Assembly (NCBI GenBank): GCA_025618425.1
Contig: CM046832.1
Span: 67,171,427 to 67,235,426 of the forward strand
DNA from: Heliocidaris tuberculata
Lineage: Eukaryota > Echinodermata > Echinoidea > Camarodonta > Echinometridae
DNA: 64,000 nt
Reading direction: 5' to 3'
Shown piece after piece: positions 34,001 to 43,768 of this stretch. Every line of letters begins with the position of its first letter. Position 1 is the first letter of the stretch. The notes beneath the pieces were generated by a model that was not told the origin of the DNA, ran no database searches, and saw nothing but the letters and a program-made list of their open reading frames with translations. Both the position numbers and the translations under genes were made by a program.

Positions 34001-36766
34001 AATAACTACAGTGATTTATATTGCTTGCTATACTTTATAGTTCAATCTGCTTACAATTTCCTCTAAATACCTAAGCCAGACTTTCTCACAAAGCTAGAAG
34101 CTTTATGCTACAATACAAATTAGTTCAGACTGTTTAGCATATACCTTGAATCCTCTGTAGACCAACCCCTTGTCATAGAGCTGCTTGAAAACCCACCACA
34201 CACTCTCCATATACCATGGATACAGGGTCTTGTAGTCTTTCCGGAAGTCTATCCAGCGCCCAAGGCGAGTGATGATTTCCTACAAAAAACACACAAATTC
34301 AATATGTCAGTGAAATACTTAACTTTTAAAATATGAGTAATCCCTTTTGTCTAATTAATGAAAAAAATTTTTTAAAATGAAATAAACAAAACAAAGCTGA
34401 GGATATAAAAGGGGTGGAAAACAGCTGTTGGTAGACAGGAACCTTATAGGAAATATACCTATGTGAACTTGCCACCTTTTAATGAAATGTTTTACTTTGG
34501 ATGAAATAAAGATTTAATAACCTTCATTCTGGTTTATTTTAACAAGTGGTTTGATCTTAAGAGAAAACAACTCTACATATAAAGTAAATATACAACACAA
34601 AAATATAGCTTCAAAACAGATACAAAAAATGGAAATGAAAATGAACCTGTACTTATTCATATTTAAGCAAAAACAAAAAATTAATTTTGCCTTCCTATTA
34701 TTTTTTACAAAGAGATCAATCATTGTCAGATTTCAACCTACCTCCCATTCACCGGCATAGCGAGAAACAATCTTTCTACATTCATTGTTGTAGGCCTCGA
34801 TTCCCATCTTTGCAACATCGTCAGGTCCATTGATGCCAAGCTTCTTGTCAATTTCATACTCCTAAAAACAACACAGAAAAGATACACAGTGATGGCATTA
34901 AGAGGAATTCTCTGAAACATTACATTAATTAGCTAAAGGATGCTTAATGTGAATGGGAATCAGAGATAGGGGTGAAATCTGAATTTAATTCATTTCACTA
35001 TAAATGAAAGCACAATATCTTTGAGTGATACAAGTGAAAAAAAATCAACAAAACAACCAAGTATCAAATTCACAGATGTATTGCATGTACAACATCTATG
35101 AACATCTGTACATATCCTGCTACATGTTTAAATCCACAATCAGACACGCTATTTAGCAGGGAGGCTAATCATTTGACCATCTACATAGCAGGAGAAATAC
35201 ATACATGCAGCACAAATAAGAGTTGATGTGATTATTCCCTCCGGGACCCTCCCCTGCAACCTACATGTAAAAAACATACTGTTGTTCAAGTTTCTTTGTA
35301 TTTGTACAAAATTTGTTGTTTTTGTGATCAGTTGCTGGCAGGATTTTGAAAGGTTATAATTAATCATGTTCAATAACATGAACTACTCTTTTTAGTTCTG
35401 TGTAAATTCCATGTTGTGCACTTATACAACTTCTAGATTTTACAACATTGTATAATATGCAATAAGACAACAGAGAAATTATATGAGATCAACATAAGCT
35501 AAAGATTACTAACAATTGACTGCATGCTTTATTGCTTTGTTTGAATGTCACCCTATGGGTTTTGGTGGGGCAAAGTCTAAATTATACATTCAAAGCATGC
35601 AGTGATTTGGAAATGCAAGAACTACAATGGAAATGTGAGCTATAGCTTCATATTTATACGAGTTGATAAGCCAACAAAAAGCTTGGATGTTTGTCTGAAA
35701 CACTTCAAAAATGATACTCATGGTGGGGTATTCTAAAGAAATGTGTTTTTCTAGTCTCTTGTTTTTTGCACATAATAGTTACTTGATCACTTAAACAATG
35801 ATTGACATAAGTTGTCTTTCCAGTATCATCTAAAAATAAGACAGAATATTACAATGAGAATACAGTGTACATGTACATCAAGCACAATTGGGAACCAAAT
35901 CTATTCTCACAATGGGGAGGCCATGGCAATCCCATCCAAATCTCCTCTCAACATGGAAGCCACTCTGGTGGGCGTAACGAGTCACAACATCCTTGATAGT
36001 TCCAGCCAAGATGTGACCATAGTGGGGTAGACCAGTCGCAAAGGGTGGACCATCATAAAATGCGTACCTAGAAGAAAAAAAATTGTTAACACTTTAGTGG
36101 TTACTTGCTTCTTAATGACATTTCTGAAATGACTATTAACAATTTCTTCTGTTAATGCAAATTGTCTGTTCTGAAGCATCCATGGTATTTACCCAAAATT
36201 TACGAAAGTTTTCTCAACTTCATAAAGAGAAAATGTCTTGATCACTTTATTTCTTATAGTTTGAGAAATCATTAAAAATCTAACTGAAATTTTTTACTAA
36301 GATATCAGGACATCATCATTCAGACCACACTTTTGGCTAGAAAATGGTAACATGTTTATTAATATAAAGGGAAATAAAATCCACTTATTTTAAACTTTCA
36401 CTTATAAGATTAAATCAGGATCGGATAAACAGTCATATAAATATAACTCTACATAAAATAATAGAAACAACTTTAAAACTATTCCTGGAAATGAAGTAAA
36501 CAAGGATGATTGTTAAAAATTTTCTATTAAAGAGATATGAATATCTCTGCAATTTGCAAGATTTGACTTCATTATATCCTATTATACCCAAGAACTGAAA
36601 ACAGGAAACAAAACTGTAAGCACCTTGGTTTTCCTTTGGATTGCTTGAGGGAGGACTGAAAGGCATCCAATTCTTTCCAAAGTTGGAGGACCTTTTCCTC
36701 CTCTTGAGGAAAATTCATGTGCTCAGGAACTGGCTGCACCATGGTTACAGGATGGCAGCTTTCCAC
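18998..36766 (-). CDS. IARS1: Isoleucyl-tRNA synthetase, cytosolic (whole gene, 24 coding exons)
   Basis: Attaches isoleucine to tRNA-Ile in the cytosol using ATP; in animals it belongs to the multi-tRNA synthetase complex. The coding exons, listed separately, are all bounded by AG acceptors and GT donors and sum to 3555 nt, exactly 1184 codons plus TGA. Visible class Ia features are the HIGH-type motif HYGH (residues 55-58), the CP1 editing domain with [10 protein letters not shown] (224-233) and GTGVVH (318-323), [12 protein letters not shown] (458-469), CWFESGS near 525-531, and KMSKR (600-604). The anticodon-binding region follows, then an animal-type C-terminal extension. Human IARS1 has 1262 residues; this protein is shorter because its C-terminal extension appears to have one repeat module where the human protein has two. 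The start is the ATG at 36742, in the context ACCATGG, 24 nt into its exon. The body runs without frameshift or internal stop, so the gene looks functional. Confidence 0.96.
19069..20193 (-). repeat. IARS1 intron 23 with a palindromic MITE (about 19521-20112)
   Basis: Arms around 19640-19690 (CGCTAAATGAAATTGGCAAC, then GCTAATGAGATGC) and 19925-19986 (GCATCTCATTAGCATAATGA, then CATTTAGCGATTTT) are inverted copies. The outer ends carry GCAGAAAA and its partner, as in the 16.8-kb family. Otherwise ordinary intron. Confidence 0.7.
20194..20500 (-). CDS. IARS1: IARS1 coding exon 23
   Basis: Encodes residues about 1060-1161: [13 protein letters not shown], a Ser/Thr-rich linker, then [29 protein letters not shown] and [14 protein letters not shown]. 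This is the UNE-I-type C-terminal repeat unit. The donor is AATG|gtgagt; reading on would stop after two further codons. Confidence 0.92.
20604..20782. mobile_element. Tigger/pogo-like MITE in IARS1 intron 22
   Basis: A 179-bp element with ends CAGTGGAAGCTC and GAGTTTCCACTG, flanked by TA on both sides, as expected of pogo/Tigger-type Tc1-mariner MITEs. The interior is imperfectly palindromic. Non-coding. Confidence 0.75.
20783..22007 (-). other. Rest of IARS1 intron 22
   Basis: Contains a GA microsatellite (about 21110-21126) and a CCTAAACC-rich stretch near 21890-21910. No coding or RNA gene is seen. Confidence 0.6.
22008..22184 (-). CDS. IARS1: IARS1 coding exon 22
   Basis: 59 codons (residues 1001-1059), phase 0 at both ends: [20 protein letters not shown], then [18 protein letters not shown]. 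Matches the human segment beginning NLVPTDEITVYY. Donor CAG|gttaga. Confidence 0.93.
22185..22846 (-). other. IARS1 intron 21
   Basis: AT-rich intron; nothing recognised. Confidence 0.6.
22847..22942 (-). CDS. IARS1: IARS1 coding exon 21
   Basis: 32 codons (969-1000): [20 protein letters not shown] then [12 protein letters not shown], a highly conserved block of animal IARS1. Acceptor TTATAG, donor AAG|gtacca. Confidence 0.95.
23375..23662 (-). CDS. IARS1: IARS1 coding exon 20
   Basis: 96 codons (873-968), the largest uninterrupted match in this half: [46 protein letters not shown]. Acceptor TTGCAG, donor AAG|gtcagt. Confidence 0.96.
23663..24550 (-). repeat. IARS1 intron 19 with inverted-repeat relics
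   Basis: About 23920-24190 is a mirrored repeat: AATTATCCCGAGTGCAG near 23935 and CTGCATGAGGGATAATT near 23991. A near-perfect hairpin lies at 24116-24143, with 12-bp arms GTTATAGTGCAC and a 4-nt loop. Probably a MITE relic. Confidence 0.6.
24551..24737 (-). CDS. IARS1: IARS1 coding exon 19
   Basis: Residues about 810-872: [20 protein letters not shown], then [10 protein letters not shown] and SLEKYVIE. Matches the human SQMQSVIELGRVIRDR block. Donor GAG|gtgaga. Confidence 0.96.
24738..25115 (-). other. IARS1 intron 18
   Basis: Plain intron; nothing recognised. Confidence 0.6.
25116..25315 (-). CDS. IARS1: IARS1 coding exon 18
   Basis: Residues 744-809: [37 protein letters not shown] and [12 protein letters not shown], the anticodon-binding helical region. 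Acceptor TTGTAG, donor CAAG|gtaggt. Confidence 0.95.
25316..25822 (-). other. IARS1 intron 17
   Basis: Plain intron; open frames on both strands show no similarity. Confidence 0.6.
25823..25914 (-). CDS. IARS1: IARS1 coding exon 17
   Basis: Reads [20 protein letters not shown] then [11 protein letters not shown] (713-743), the conserved LTNWYVRxNRxRLK motif of class Ia synthetases. Acceptor CTGTCAAG-type (..TGACAG), donor AAG|gtaatt. Confidence 0.95.
25915..26336 (-). other. IARS1 intron 16
   Basis: Plain intron; nothing recognised. Confidence 0.6.
26337..26457 (-). CDS. IARS1: IARS1 coding exon 16
   Basis: Residues 673-712: [20 protein letters not shown] then [27 protein letters not shown] is diagnostic of IleRS. 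Acceptor TTACAG, donor GCTG|gtgagt. Confidence 0.95.
26458..26854 (-). other. IARS1 intron 15
   Basis: Plain intron with a short CA run near 26515; nothing else recognised. Confidence 0.6.
26855..26999 (-). CDS. IARS1: IARS1 coding exon 15
   Basis: Residues 624-672: [20 protein letters not shown], then [19 protein letters not shown] and [10 protein letters not shown]. Acceptor CCTCACAG, donor AGG|gtgaga. Confidence 0.96.
27000..27397 (-). other. IARS1 intron 14
   Basis: Plain intron; nothing recognised. Confidence 0.6.
27398..27568 (-). CDS. IARS1: IARS1 coding exon 14 (KMSKR motif)
   Basis: Completes a Trp codon and reads [20 protein letters not shown], then [20 protein letters not shown] (residues 600-604) is the ATP-binding signature of class I synthetases. 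Acceptor TTTCTAG, donor CAG|gtaaga. Confidence 0.97.
27569..28030 (-). other. IARS1 intron 13
   Basis: Plain intron; nothing recognised. Confidence 0.6.
28031..28135 (-). CDS. IARS1: IARS1 coding exon 13
   Basis: Residues 532-566: [20 protein letters not shown] then [14 protein letters not shown]. The EGxDQTRGWFYT motif is split across the exon 13-14 junction. Donor GGATG|gtaaga. Confidence 0.97.
28136..28672 (-). other. IARS1 intron 12
   Basis: Plain intron; nothing recognised. Confidence 0.6.
28673..28765 (-). CDS. IARS1: IARS1 coding exon 12
   Basis: Residues 501-531: [20 protein letters not shown] then [19 protein letters not shown] is the conserved element after the editing domain. 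Acceptor TTACAG, donor GGCAG|gtatgt. Confidence 0.96.
28766..28960 (-). other. IARS1 intron 11
   Basis: Short plain intron with GTAAGT donor. Confidence 0.6.
28961..29161 (-). CDS. IARS1: IARS1 coding exon 11
   Basis: Residues about 434-500: [40 protein letters not shown], then the [16 protein letters not shown] block. RNRYFGTP matches the RNRYWGTP motif with a conservative Trp-to-Phe change. Acceptor ACTCAG, donor GAGAG|gtaagt. Confidence 0.97.
29162..29681 (-). other. IARS1 intron 10
   Basis: Plain intron; nothing recognised. Confidence 0.6.
29682..29872 (-). CDS. IARS1: IARS1 coding exon 10
   Basis: Residues 371-433: [50 protein letters not shown]. The [15 protein letters not shown] block is strongly conserved in eukaryotic IleRS. 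Acceptor TTAATAG, donor ACTG|gtaaga. Confidence 0.97.
29873..30753 (-). other. IARS1 intron 9
   Basis: Contains a G-run followed by a GA microsatellite (about 29918-29949). Open frames in the middle on both strands have no similarity. Nothing else recognised. Confidence 0.6.
30754..30873 (-). CDS. IARS1: IARS1 coding exon 9
   Basis: 40 codons (331-370): [20 protein letters not shown] then [20 protein letters not shown]. Acceptor TTTGTAG, donor AAG|gtaggt. The 5' edge of this exon is present a second time, decayed, at about 30971-31010. Confidence 0.97.
30974..31083 (-). pseudogene. Decayed tandem copy of the IARS1 exon 9 5' edge and its intron flank
   Basis: The intron block TCAACTTTCAAATTCAAATTGG, then GCTAGCATGCACTGAAACTGATC occurs twice, near 30911-30955 and 31038-31083. 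Next to each copy is a related exon edge: the second, at about 30971-31014, would read DDNKVCLEQ after its own AG, compared with DDYRVCLEH in the real exon. The rest of the exon is missing and no donor is retained, so it is a relic. Confidence 0.75.
31084..31581 (-). other. Rest of IARS1 intron 8
   Basis: Holds a tandem duplication of about 17 bp (CATTCAAATCCCGCATTTTC-like) at 31370-31406. Otherwise plain intron. Confidence 0.55.
31582..31677 (-). CDS. IARS1: IARS1 coding exon 8
   Basis: 32 codons (299-330): [20 protein letters not shown] then [21 protein letters not shown] is the second conserved element of the CP1 editing domain. Acceptor TTCCAG, donor CAG|gtaagt. Confidence 0.97.
31678..32175 (-). 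other. IARS1 intron 7
   Basis: Contains a TA microsatellite at about 31862-31884. Nothing else recognised. Confidence 0.6.
32176..32236 (-). CDS. IARS1: IARS1 coding exon 7
   Basis: 61 nt completing a Lys codon, then [20 protein letters not shown] (to residue 298), matching human LKGKKYRPLFDYF. Acceptor TTACCAG, donor AAG|gtaagg. Confidence 0.95.
32237..32625 (-). other. IARS1 intron 6
   Basis: Plain intron; nothing recognised. Confidence 0.6.
32626..32842 (-). CDS. IARS1: IARS1 coding exon 6 (editing domain)
   Basis: Residues 206-277: [82 protein letters not shown] is the editing-site threonine-rich motif that clears mischarged valine. Acceptor CCACCAG, donor CCAA|gtaaga. Confidence 0.97.
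32843..33633 (-). repeat. IARS1 intron 5 with a dispersed-repeat fragment
   Basis: About 33060-33130 has CAAAGCACTTTTTCCACTGG and AAAGTGCTTTGAGATG, an inverted pair of the type seen in widespread invertebrate SINE-like repeats. The remainder to about 33430 may belong to the same insert. No coding sequence. Confidence 0.45.
33634..33718 (-). CDS. IARS1: IARS1 coding exon 5
   Basis: Reads [20 protein letters not shown] then YKDVVDPA (178-205), matching the human [16 protein letters not shown] block. Acceptor AAACAG, donor GCTG|gtgagt. Confidence 0.97.
33719..34144 (-). other. IARS1 intron 4
   Basis: Plain intron with a weak internal repetition of a CCTGTTTGTATCAA block at 33718 and 33821. Nothing else recognised. 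Confidence 0.6.
34145..34279 (-). CDS. IARS1: IARS1 coding exon 4
   Basis: 45 codons (133-177): [40 protein letters not shown] then YRGFK. Acceptor TTGTAG, donor AAG|gtatat. Confidence 0.97.
34280..34741 (-). other. IARS1 intron 3
   Basis: Plain A-rich intron; nothing recognised. Confidence 0.6.
34742..34861 (-). CDS. IARS1: IARS1 coding exon 3
   Basis: 40 codons (93-132): [20 protein letters not shown] then [20 protein letters not shown]. Acceptor TTTTAG, donor GAG|gtaggt. Confidence 0.97.
34862..35910 (-). other. IARS1 intron 2
   Basis: About 1.05 kb, AT-rich. No gene, RNA or clear repeat is recognised. Confidence 0.6.
35911..36067 (-). CDS. IARS1: IARS1 coding exon 2 (HIGH-type motif)
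   Basis: Completes an Arg codon and reads [20 protein letters not shown] then [20 protein letters not shown] and [12 protein letters not shown] (to residue 92). PHYGH is the HIGH signature. Acceptor TTCTAG, donor CCATT|gtgaga. Confidence 0.97.
36068..36623 (-). other. IARS1 intron 1 (of the coding region)
   Basis: Plain intron; nothing recognised. Confidence 0.6.
36624..36766 (-). CDS. IARS1: IARS1 first coding exon
   Basis: The acceptor CTCTCTCAG at 36767 begins an exon with 24 nt of 5' UTR, then ATG (36740-36742, context ACCATGG): [20 protein letters not shown] and [20 protein letters not shown]. It matches the human N-terminus VPENINFPAEEEKIL. Donor CCAAG|gtgctt. The acceptor before the ATG implies at least one non-coding upstream exon. 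Confidence 0.95.
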
Positions 36767-39700
36767 CTGAGAGAGGGGGAGAGTGAGCGAGTGGACAAGA
36801 CAACATAAGAGAAATCGCTCTGTAGTCATAAAATCAAAATAAAAACAAAAACAAAAATTCATGTGGGAGAATCTTTCATTGATACTGAACCTACTCAACA
36901 AAAGTAAAAACTAAAACAATAAAAAAAAAAAATACAGTAACTAACCCCCACGTAGATGGCATCAATATTTGAAACCGAATCAATCAAACGCAAAAAAAAT
37001 AAATAAAAATAAATAAATAATACAATACGCAATGACTAAGCACAAATTTTAGTCTTTAGACACCCATTTTCAAGATTAACGATAGGAATAAAATAATGTA
37101 TAAGGTAATTCTAGGCTATATCGTGCTGGTTAGGAAACCACTAATTTGTTTGCACACACACACTAGCATGCAGAATCTATGGAGGGCCTGGGAAAGAAAG
37201 AATGTGATGAAATGAAGCTTATTTCATGATAATGCCTAAATTCAAGACTAGACCTAAGTTATGCTGATCTTTGTTGTTCTTTTCGGTCAACCAAATTTAA
37301 TTTCATCACAACACCAGCTGCACATTCTGGACATTTTTGTTAATTTTCTTCTGCAATTCCATCCAGCAATACAAGTATTATTTTAGGTATGTTGTTGTTG
37401 TTAATTGGTTTTTACAGACGTGTATAAATTATTTTTTATATGTCACCCTCTGAAAGACGTGACTGAGATTCAAACCTGGATCTGATCAGAGTCAGTTTGT
37501 ACGCTAATGCAGAAAGCTGAATGTAGACAATACTGCTAGACCAACTCCTGATTAGGTACATCAATCGAACTTCATCTTATTGTTTACAATTGACCAATCA
37601 GTATTAATTCTGCGCTCATGGAAAAATCTCTCCCGGAATATTGTCATCACTCCTGCTGCATAGTGGGCTGGACAGTTTATGAACCTAGAAAAGTTCTTTC
37701 CATTGAAGTTTTTCTTGATTTAATTGTGATCCCATGTGGTCACCGAACAATTTGTTGCCCAAAAATCATCTTTGGGCAATTTGCATAATTTGCATAAATC
37801 TAAATGACCCCTTCGAAACAATATTCAGCAACAAAAGACAACTTAACACAGAATGTGTAAACTGATTTACTGATCTACATACTATTTTACATGCGCACTG
37901 ATACGTGACTGCAAGTTTGTTGTTCATCTTGTACATGAAACCTGTAAGACATCGCAAGGAGATTACACAGTAATATCTGATAATAACGTATAGGGGTTTT
38001 GTTGGGCGTAGAATGATAAGAATCCATTTCAATGTTATTTTTCTTTCAATTAAATATCACGCAAAATCCATGTAAATACCATCTTAGCCCCTTCCATGCC
38101 ACCAGATTTTAGAGCAATTGTCAAAAATGAACTTTCAAAAGTTGAATATTAACTTTCAATGAGTTTTTTCATGAACAAACTGGGCAAAGATATATTGCAT
38201 AAGAATAAATATTATATTGAAGGAACAGGTTTTGGCATGAGGAAGAATTTTCAAACCATTCTGGGCCTAAACGAAATGTTCAACACTCACATTTTAGGGT
38301 GGGATGTGCCGCCCACGGCATGGTAGGGGTAAATATGCTTGCACAACTAGAAGTGTATTTTTCTGGTTTTGAAGTGTTCAAATATGACTTCAAATTAAAC
38401 CGGAATTACCCCTTTCATAGAAAATCTGCTTGAATTGCTTAATTATGGTTGGTTGGTTTGATGGTTTACTTAACCTGACTGCTAATGAGTTTGGATGAAA
38501 GTAGGAAACACATAGAAACATATTCATGGTATTAGTGAAATTTTGAGATCAATTGGACAGAGAAAAGGAAATTATGAACTTTTGAAAGTTGAGATCACTA
38601 ATTATATGGTGATCTTCACATTGATAGGGTGGTCATGATGTGTGATATCATACATGGGGAACTTTCCCCATTTGTTTAAAAGTTACATAAATTATCACTT
38701 TTCCTGAATCTTATCCTGAAAAAGACATATTTCATGGGAGGGGTTGTAAAATATGTTACCCATAATGAATCATGGACAAAAAAAAATCTGTTCTGTCATT
38801 ACAAAGGACAAAGGGGTATTTTGTACATAAAAAAGGGTTCTCCATCTCCATATACAGTTATATGACATCACACATAATGATCACATTGCCAAAAGGAGAT
38901 TCCCCATATCATTAGTGATCTCAGATTTAAAACACTTAACTTTCTGTATTCTTTTTTTTCTGAGTTTTCTCACATTGTCACAACTCTCCCTTGATTTTCT
39001 GCCTCTTCTCAATCCAGATTTACATAATTATGCTTATTCTCCTTTGTGGCTGAAACTGATGGGATATTATAAAAAATAATTGAAAAAAAAAGTAAAAGAA
39101 GAAAAAAAAAAAGAAACATGAAGAGTCTTAAACTTAAAGTCTTCAAACTTAGCTATTTATCTTCACAACGCAAAACTTATTTCATTTGAGGTACTATCGA
39201 AAATACAATTTTTACCCTCCTGTTTATTTTGTTTTTGGATTTTATTTGGGAGTTGAGACAGCACAATAAACTGAACTTCACCTCGTAACATCTCCCGCAC
39301 ACCTTTTGTGGACACTGCCCGGATTATTAGTGGAGTGGATCGGCCTACCATTCCCTTCTAGATTGTTTGTCCCGAACATTTCAGCAGTTTCTTGTCATAT
39401 TTAGAATATGATGGCATTTGAAGAGCAATATTTTTCAGGGGACATTCCTTCTATCATTATCTTCCAAACTGACATACTGAGTTTGAGAAAGCTCACAAGT
39501 TATTTTTCACCTTACCAGAACTCAACCATTTCTCTAAAGGCTAAGTCCACCCTGATATTTAATTACTTTTAATAAAAGCAGAAAAAATGAGGGAAACAGA
39601 TTAGTGAAAATTAAGTTGAGCAAAATCCAATAATAAAGTTATGAACTTTTTAAGCTGTCATCAATAAAACACTAAATTGGCAACTGAGGTTTATCTTTCA

Positions 39701-41690
39701 AAGGTTTTGTCGCATTTGCTGTGTACTAAAGAATTTATTTTCATTTTCTTTAGTTGTTGAAGAAGGAATAGAGTTATTTCATACAGGGGTCGTGTATTAA
39801 CATATATATGAGCAATGGACATGGTTATACCTACATATAGGATGCATGTATCATGTATGATTAAATATTTTCTTCACAGGAAATAAAACTTTTGATTCTT
39901 TAGTACAGGGCAAATGGGCGAGTACCCCTCAAGATACGTGTAGGTCACAGAGTTGCCAATTTATGTTTGATAGATTGCAACTTATAAAGTTCATAACTTT
40001 CTTATTTTTTAACTGGATTTTACTCAAAGTTTCAGTGCAGTGTTCTGTTTCTCTCTTTTTTCTGTTTTTCTTAAAATCATCTAAATATCAGTGTGGCCTT
40101 CCCCGTCATTGCAGCAGAAGAGACCTTTTAGGTTTCACACATATCTGTTCATTTCATTTAAACATTCTTTTGGATCAATGTGTAGTATATGTAATGAAAG
40201 GGAGAAAGAGAGAGAGAGAGAGAGAGGAGGAAAGAGAAGATGGAGAAGGTGGAATTAGAAATTCACCCTGCTTTTGATGGCATTTTCTGTCAAAATGTAT
40301 GGAGGATACATATAAATGTTGTAACAAGTGTGTGATGCATGTGTTAAAGTATCTAAATAATACTGAAATCGGGCTATTAAATTTTATCTTGAGGAAATTT
40401 TCAATGTAATACACAAAAATGAATAAATTATTCTTTCTTTTTACAAAACATTCTAAAGTTTGATCTTTTTGATAATCTGTGTAATAGTTATGAAATATCA
40501 TCAGATATGACATGGCATGAATGAAGGACTTGATTTATTCATCATCATGCATCTTGATTTGTCATGTTTGTGCAGTCTTTTCCAAATAGAACCTTTTTTA
40601 AGGAGTTTTTTGCAAATTATGGAGGATTGCCGTGTTTAGGTGTTCGTTTAGGTGTTCGTGTCGGCGTCGCCGCAACTCACTAGACCAGTTGACATGGTTG
40701 ATTGATTCCGTATAGGGTTTTGACGTCAACAAAATAGATGTATTGTCCTAATCGTCCTCTTAGACTTAGTCTCATTCATCAGTGTGTACGCACACACGAG
40801 TGTTATTGAGGTGAATGAACTTGAAGTCCCCATGGCGGTACATGCAATAAACTGATACTGTGTGGAGTGAATGACATGAATGAGAGGGGACCTATTTCAC
40901 TATACTGCCGATGTATTATACAAAAGAGCAATCAAGAGAGAGAAAAAATACAGTACTTTTTAGTCTATATCCATAATTTATGAAGAGCATAAATAAACTA
41001 CACTAGAGCCTACAGGTTCAGATAACAGATAGTTTTGGGAAGCCCTCAAAAACTTTTCATGAGATTTCTTTGATTTTACTTAATAAATAGCAGGGTACTA
41101 ACAAAACTAAGATGCTGTGAAGTTTTTTCCTCCTCAAGTGAAATATTTATTGAATGAGAGGTGAAAAGTAATAAAAATCCCTGGCCCAAAAAAGAGGGGA
41201 TGTAAATTCAAACAATGTGGCCACACACACTACTCACACGAGGATTGCTGTGTGTACAGAATACGCTACATAGTGCGAAGCACTGGGTTTATTGTGCGGA
41301 GAGCCTTCGGGTGGATATGGTCTTAGCGTGATCGTGAGGCAGTGAAAAAGCCGTTATCAAGTGTTTCTTACAGCTATTTACACTAAAATTTGTTCGAAAT
41401 CGTGAATGGAATGTTAAATAATCTTGTCATGCTTGTACATGTGTCTTACAATAAAAGGAGAATAGTATGTGACTATGTTAGATAAGTTTCTTGCCAGTAA
41501 GTATGATTTTTGCTACCAGTACCAAGACTGGCTATGAGCTTTAAAACAATAATTAAAATAAAAAAAAAAAAATGTGTAGATCTAGTCTAGCCTTATCAAT
41601 AAACTGATTATAAATGAACGCAGATGATATCAACCATGTCAACATTACATTTTTTCGAAATGATTCCAATCATAACCTAAACCTAGTACA
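36767..41690. other. IARS1 upstream DNA with MITE copies
   Basis: No coding exon is seen. Palindromic element at about 38520-38990, with arms near 38590-38672 and 38876-38941. Copy C of the 16.8-kb family at about 39535-40104 (ends GGCTAAGTCCACCCTGATAT and ATATCAGTGTGGCCTTCCCC). A GA microsatellite at about 40200-40232. If the 5' UTR exon near 42.05 kb is real, this is IARS1's first intron. Confidence 0.55.
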
Positions 41691-42042
41691 TTGGATGAGT
41701 GGTTCCAAGCTGGAAAATAGAGTCGCGAACGTACGTGGAGCCCGACGCGAAGCGCCGCGCCCATATCCCGACAATACGCGAGAAGAAATCACCGCGCTAT
41801 GAACGAGTGCTCCTATCTGCACAATAAGCGCATGCAGGCTGGCCTGGGGCCTCGGCTCGGGCTTGGAACGTCGCGTTCCTCTCTAGACTCTAAGTCTAAC
41901 TTCTACCCGTCCGGTCATGATGTTTAAAAATAATAAAAAACAAACGCACTTTAACAAAAGGTGCACAAGTATGTTATTAATTGAAATAATGTGATCAGAA
42001 ATTATTCGAATTGCAAATTTAGATAAAAACAAACAACTTACC
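41691..42042 (-). promoter_or_regulatory. CpG-richer patch near a possible IARS1 5' end
   Basis: 41715-41900 is rich in CG dinucleotides (GTCGCGAACGTACGTGGAGC, CGACGCGAAGCGCCGCGCCC) inside AT-rich surroundings. On the minus strand it lies just downstream of a strong donor, ACCG|gtaagt at 42042/42041. Promoter or island status is inferred from composition only. Confidence 0.3.
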
Positions 42043-42125
42043 GGTACTTAATTTTCAGAATACCAGTATTCTCTGCACATACGTACACACGTGTAACGTA
42101 ACGGTAGTACAGTTGAAGTAAGAGA
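42043..42125 (-). other. Possible IARS1 5' UTR exon
   Basis: IARS1 needs an upstream non-coding exon because an acceptor precedes its ATG. The best minus-strand donor I found upstream is ACCG|gtaagttg with the exon ending at 42042. It is preceded by a stretch with an ACACGTGT core, and CpG-rich DNA lies nearby. No cDNA evidence is available and the 5' boundary is arbitrary. Confidence 0.25.
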
Positions 42126-43737
42126 CCGAATCAGAATAAATGGACCATTATGGTGTGGCTTGGTTGTGCCATTTTACTAAAGTACTTGTAAACACCACCT
42201 AAAATAGAGCCTTGGTACTTTTATGTTGCAATCATTCCCATTTACAACCATCGAATTTGTATTACTTTGTAATTTTCAACTGATTTCATCATCTTCTACT
42301 GAACATATCTAGTAACTTCAGCCTGGAGCTTTAAATCTATGGTAGCCTTAATGTGCATACCTACCAATCATCGATGCTCAATATATATCTATCATGCCAA
42401 TGTACATTTATCATGGAAAAAACTGGAAGGCCATTTCTGTTTTAAACGATGTAAAAATACAAATTTAGAACAGAAAAATGTGTCTGTATCTGATGTCAGA
42501 GTGCATTTATCACAATTTACAGTTACAAACCTCTTCCATTACACAATAAAATATAAAATGGAAAGGAGGCACTGCTGACTGAAGTTTAAACACTTCTTTA
42601 TTCCGACACTTACAAGCTCTAAGAAAATCATGTTTGCTATATCATATGCTGTGAGTGTATGTGACTTAAACATGGGTCACATTTGATGGATTACGATAAT
42701 GATAACAAGATTTTTCATAATAGGTACACCCAGTTGCTCTACTATTAAAATTTAGACGTGAACATACACACACACACCATAATAGTAGGGTGTACCTTTA
42801 ATTGAAAATCTTGTCGTTTACAGACATGAGCATACTCCCATGTACACACCATATAGTAGGGTGTACAATTGAAAATCTCATTATCTTTATCTTTATCAGT
42901 CATATGTGACCCAGGCTTTAATGTGGAGTCTTCCCTGGCTTGACGTTCGTTTTGATAAAGGCAGAGAAATATTAGAAATTGACAAGTGACACAGCAGTCA
43001 GAGGAAATCCAATAAAGGATTAAAAAATAACCATGTTCTCAATTTGTGAACAGTAAAATTCAAAATTACATCCTTGTGCTCTCCATTGTTGAGTACTAGA
43101 AATTTCATATACCATAAATATTCATTTTCATTTTCTCTTCAAAGAAAATATTCACATACTTGTGCCTCAGATACTTCTACATCACTGGACACATGATTTC
43201 ATACAACCCTTCTCAGAAATACATGTAGCTTTATTCTTTTATCAACAAAAAAGGATATTAATTTTAAGACAAAACAAAATATTAGAACTGCGCACTAGGA
43301 AAATCACAGTTGCCCATTTCCTTCTTTTCTTTTAAAATTCATAGCATTCTTATCCTCCAAGTCTGTCCCCAAACTTTCATTGATCTGTTTTACTCTTTGT
43401 TTCTACTTTTATTGAAACCAACTTTATATCAGAGTGGATTTCTCATTTAAATTTTATAAATTATTCTATTTGTAAGCACTTCCTCAAACCCATAAGGAAT
43501 AAGTGTTAAAACTGGCATTTTGCCACTGTTGATATCCCAAATTAACATGTACATGTGCAAAAATAATACTTCAGGACACATCTTGATTGGAATGAAATCA
43601 AATCTATTACTAGAAATAAGTTACAGAATGAAGATCTCCATTTTAATATACACATGTATGTACAACATATCAATACAATTAGACAATATCATGAACATAT
43701 AAATTAACCCATGATGAGTGTGAGAAAGAAAGAATTG

Positions 43738-43768
<31 letters not shown>
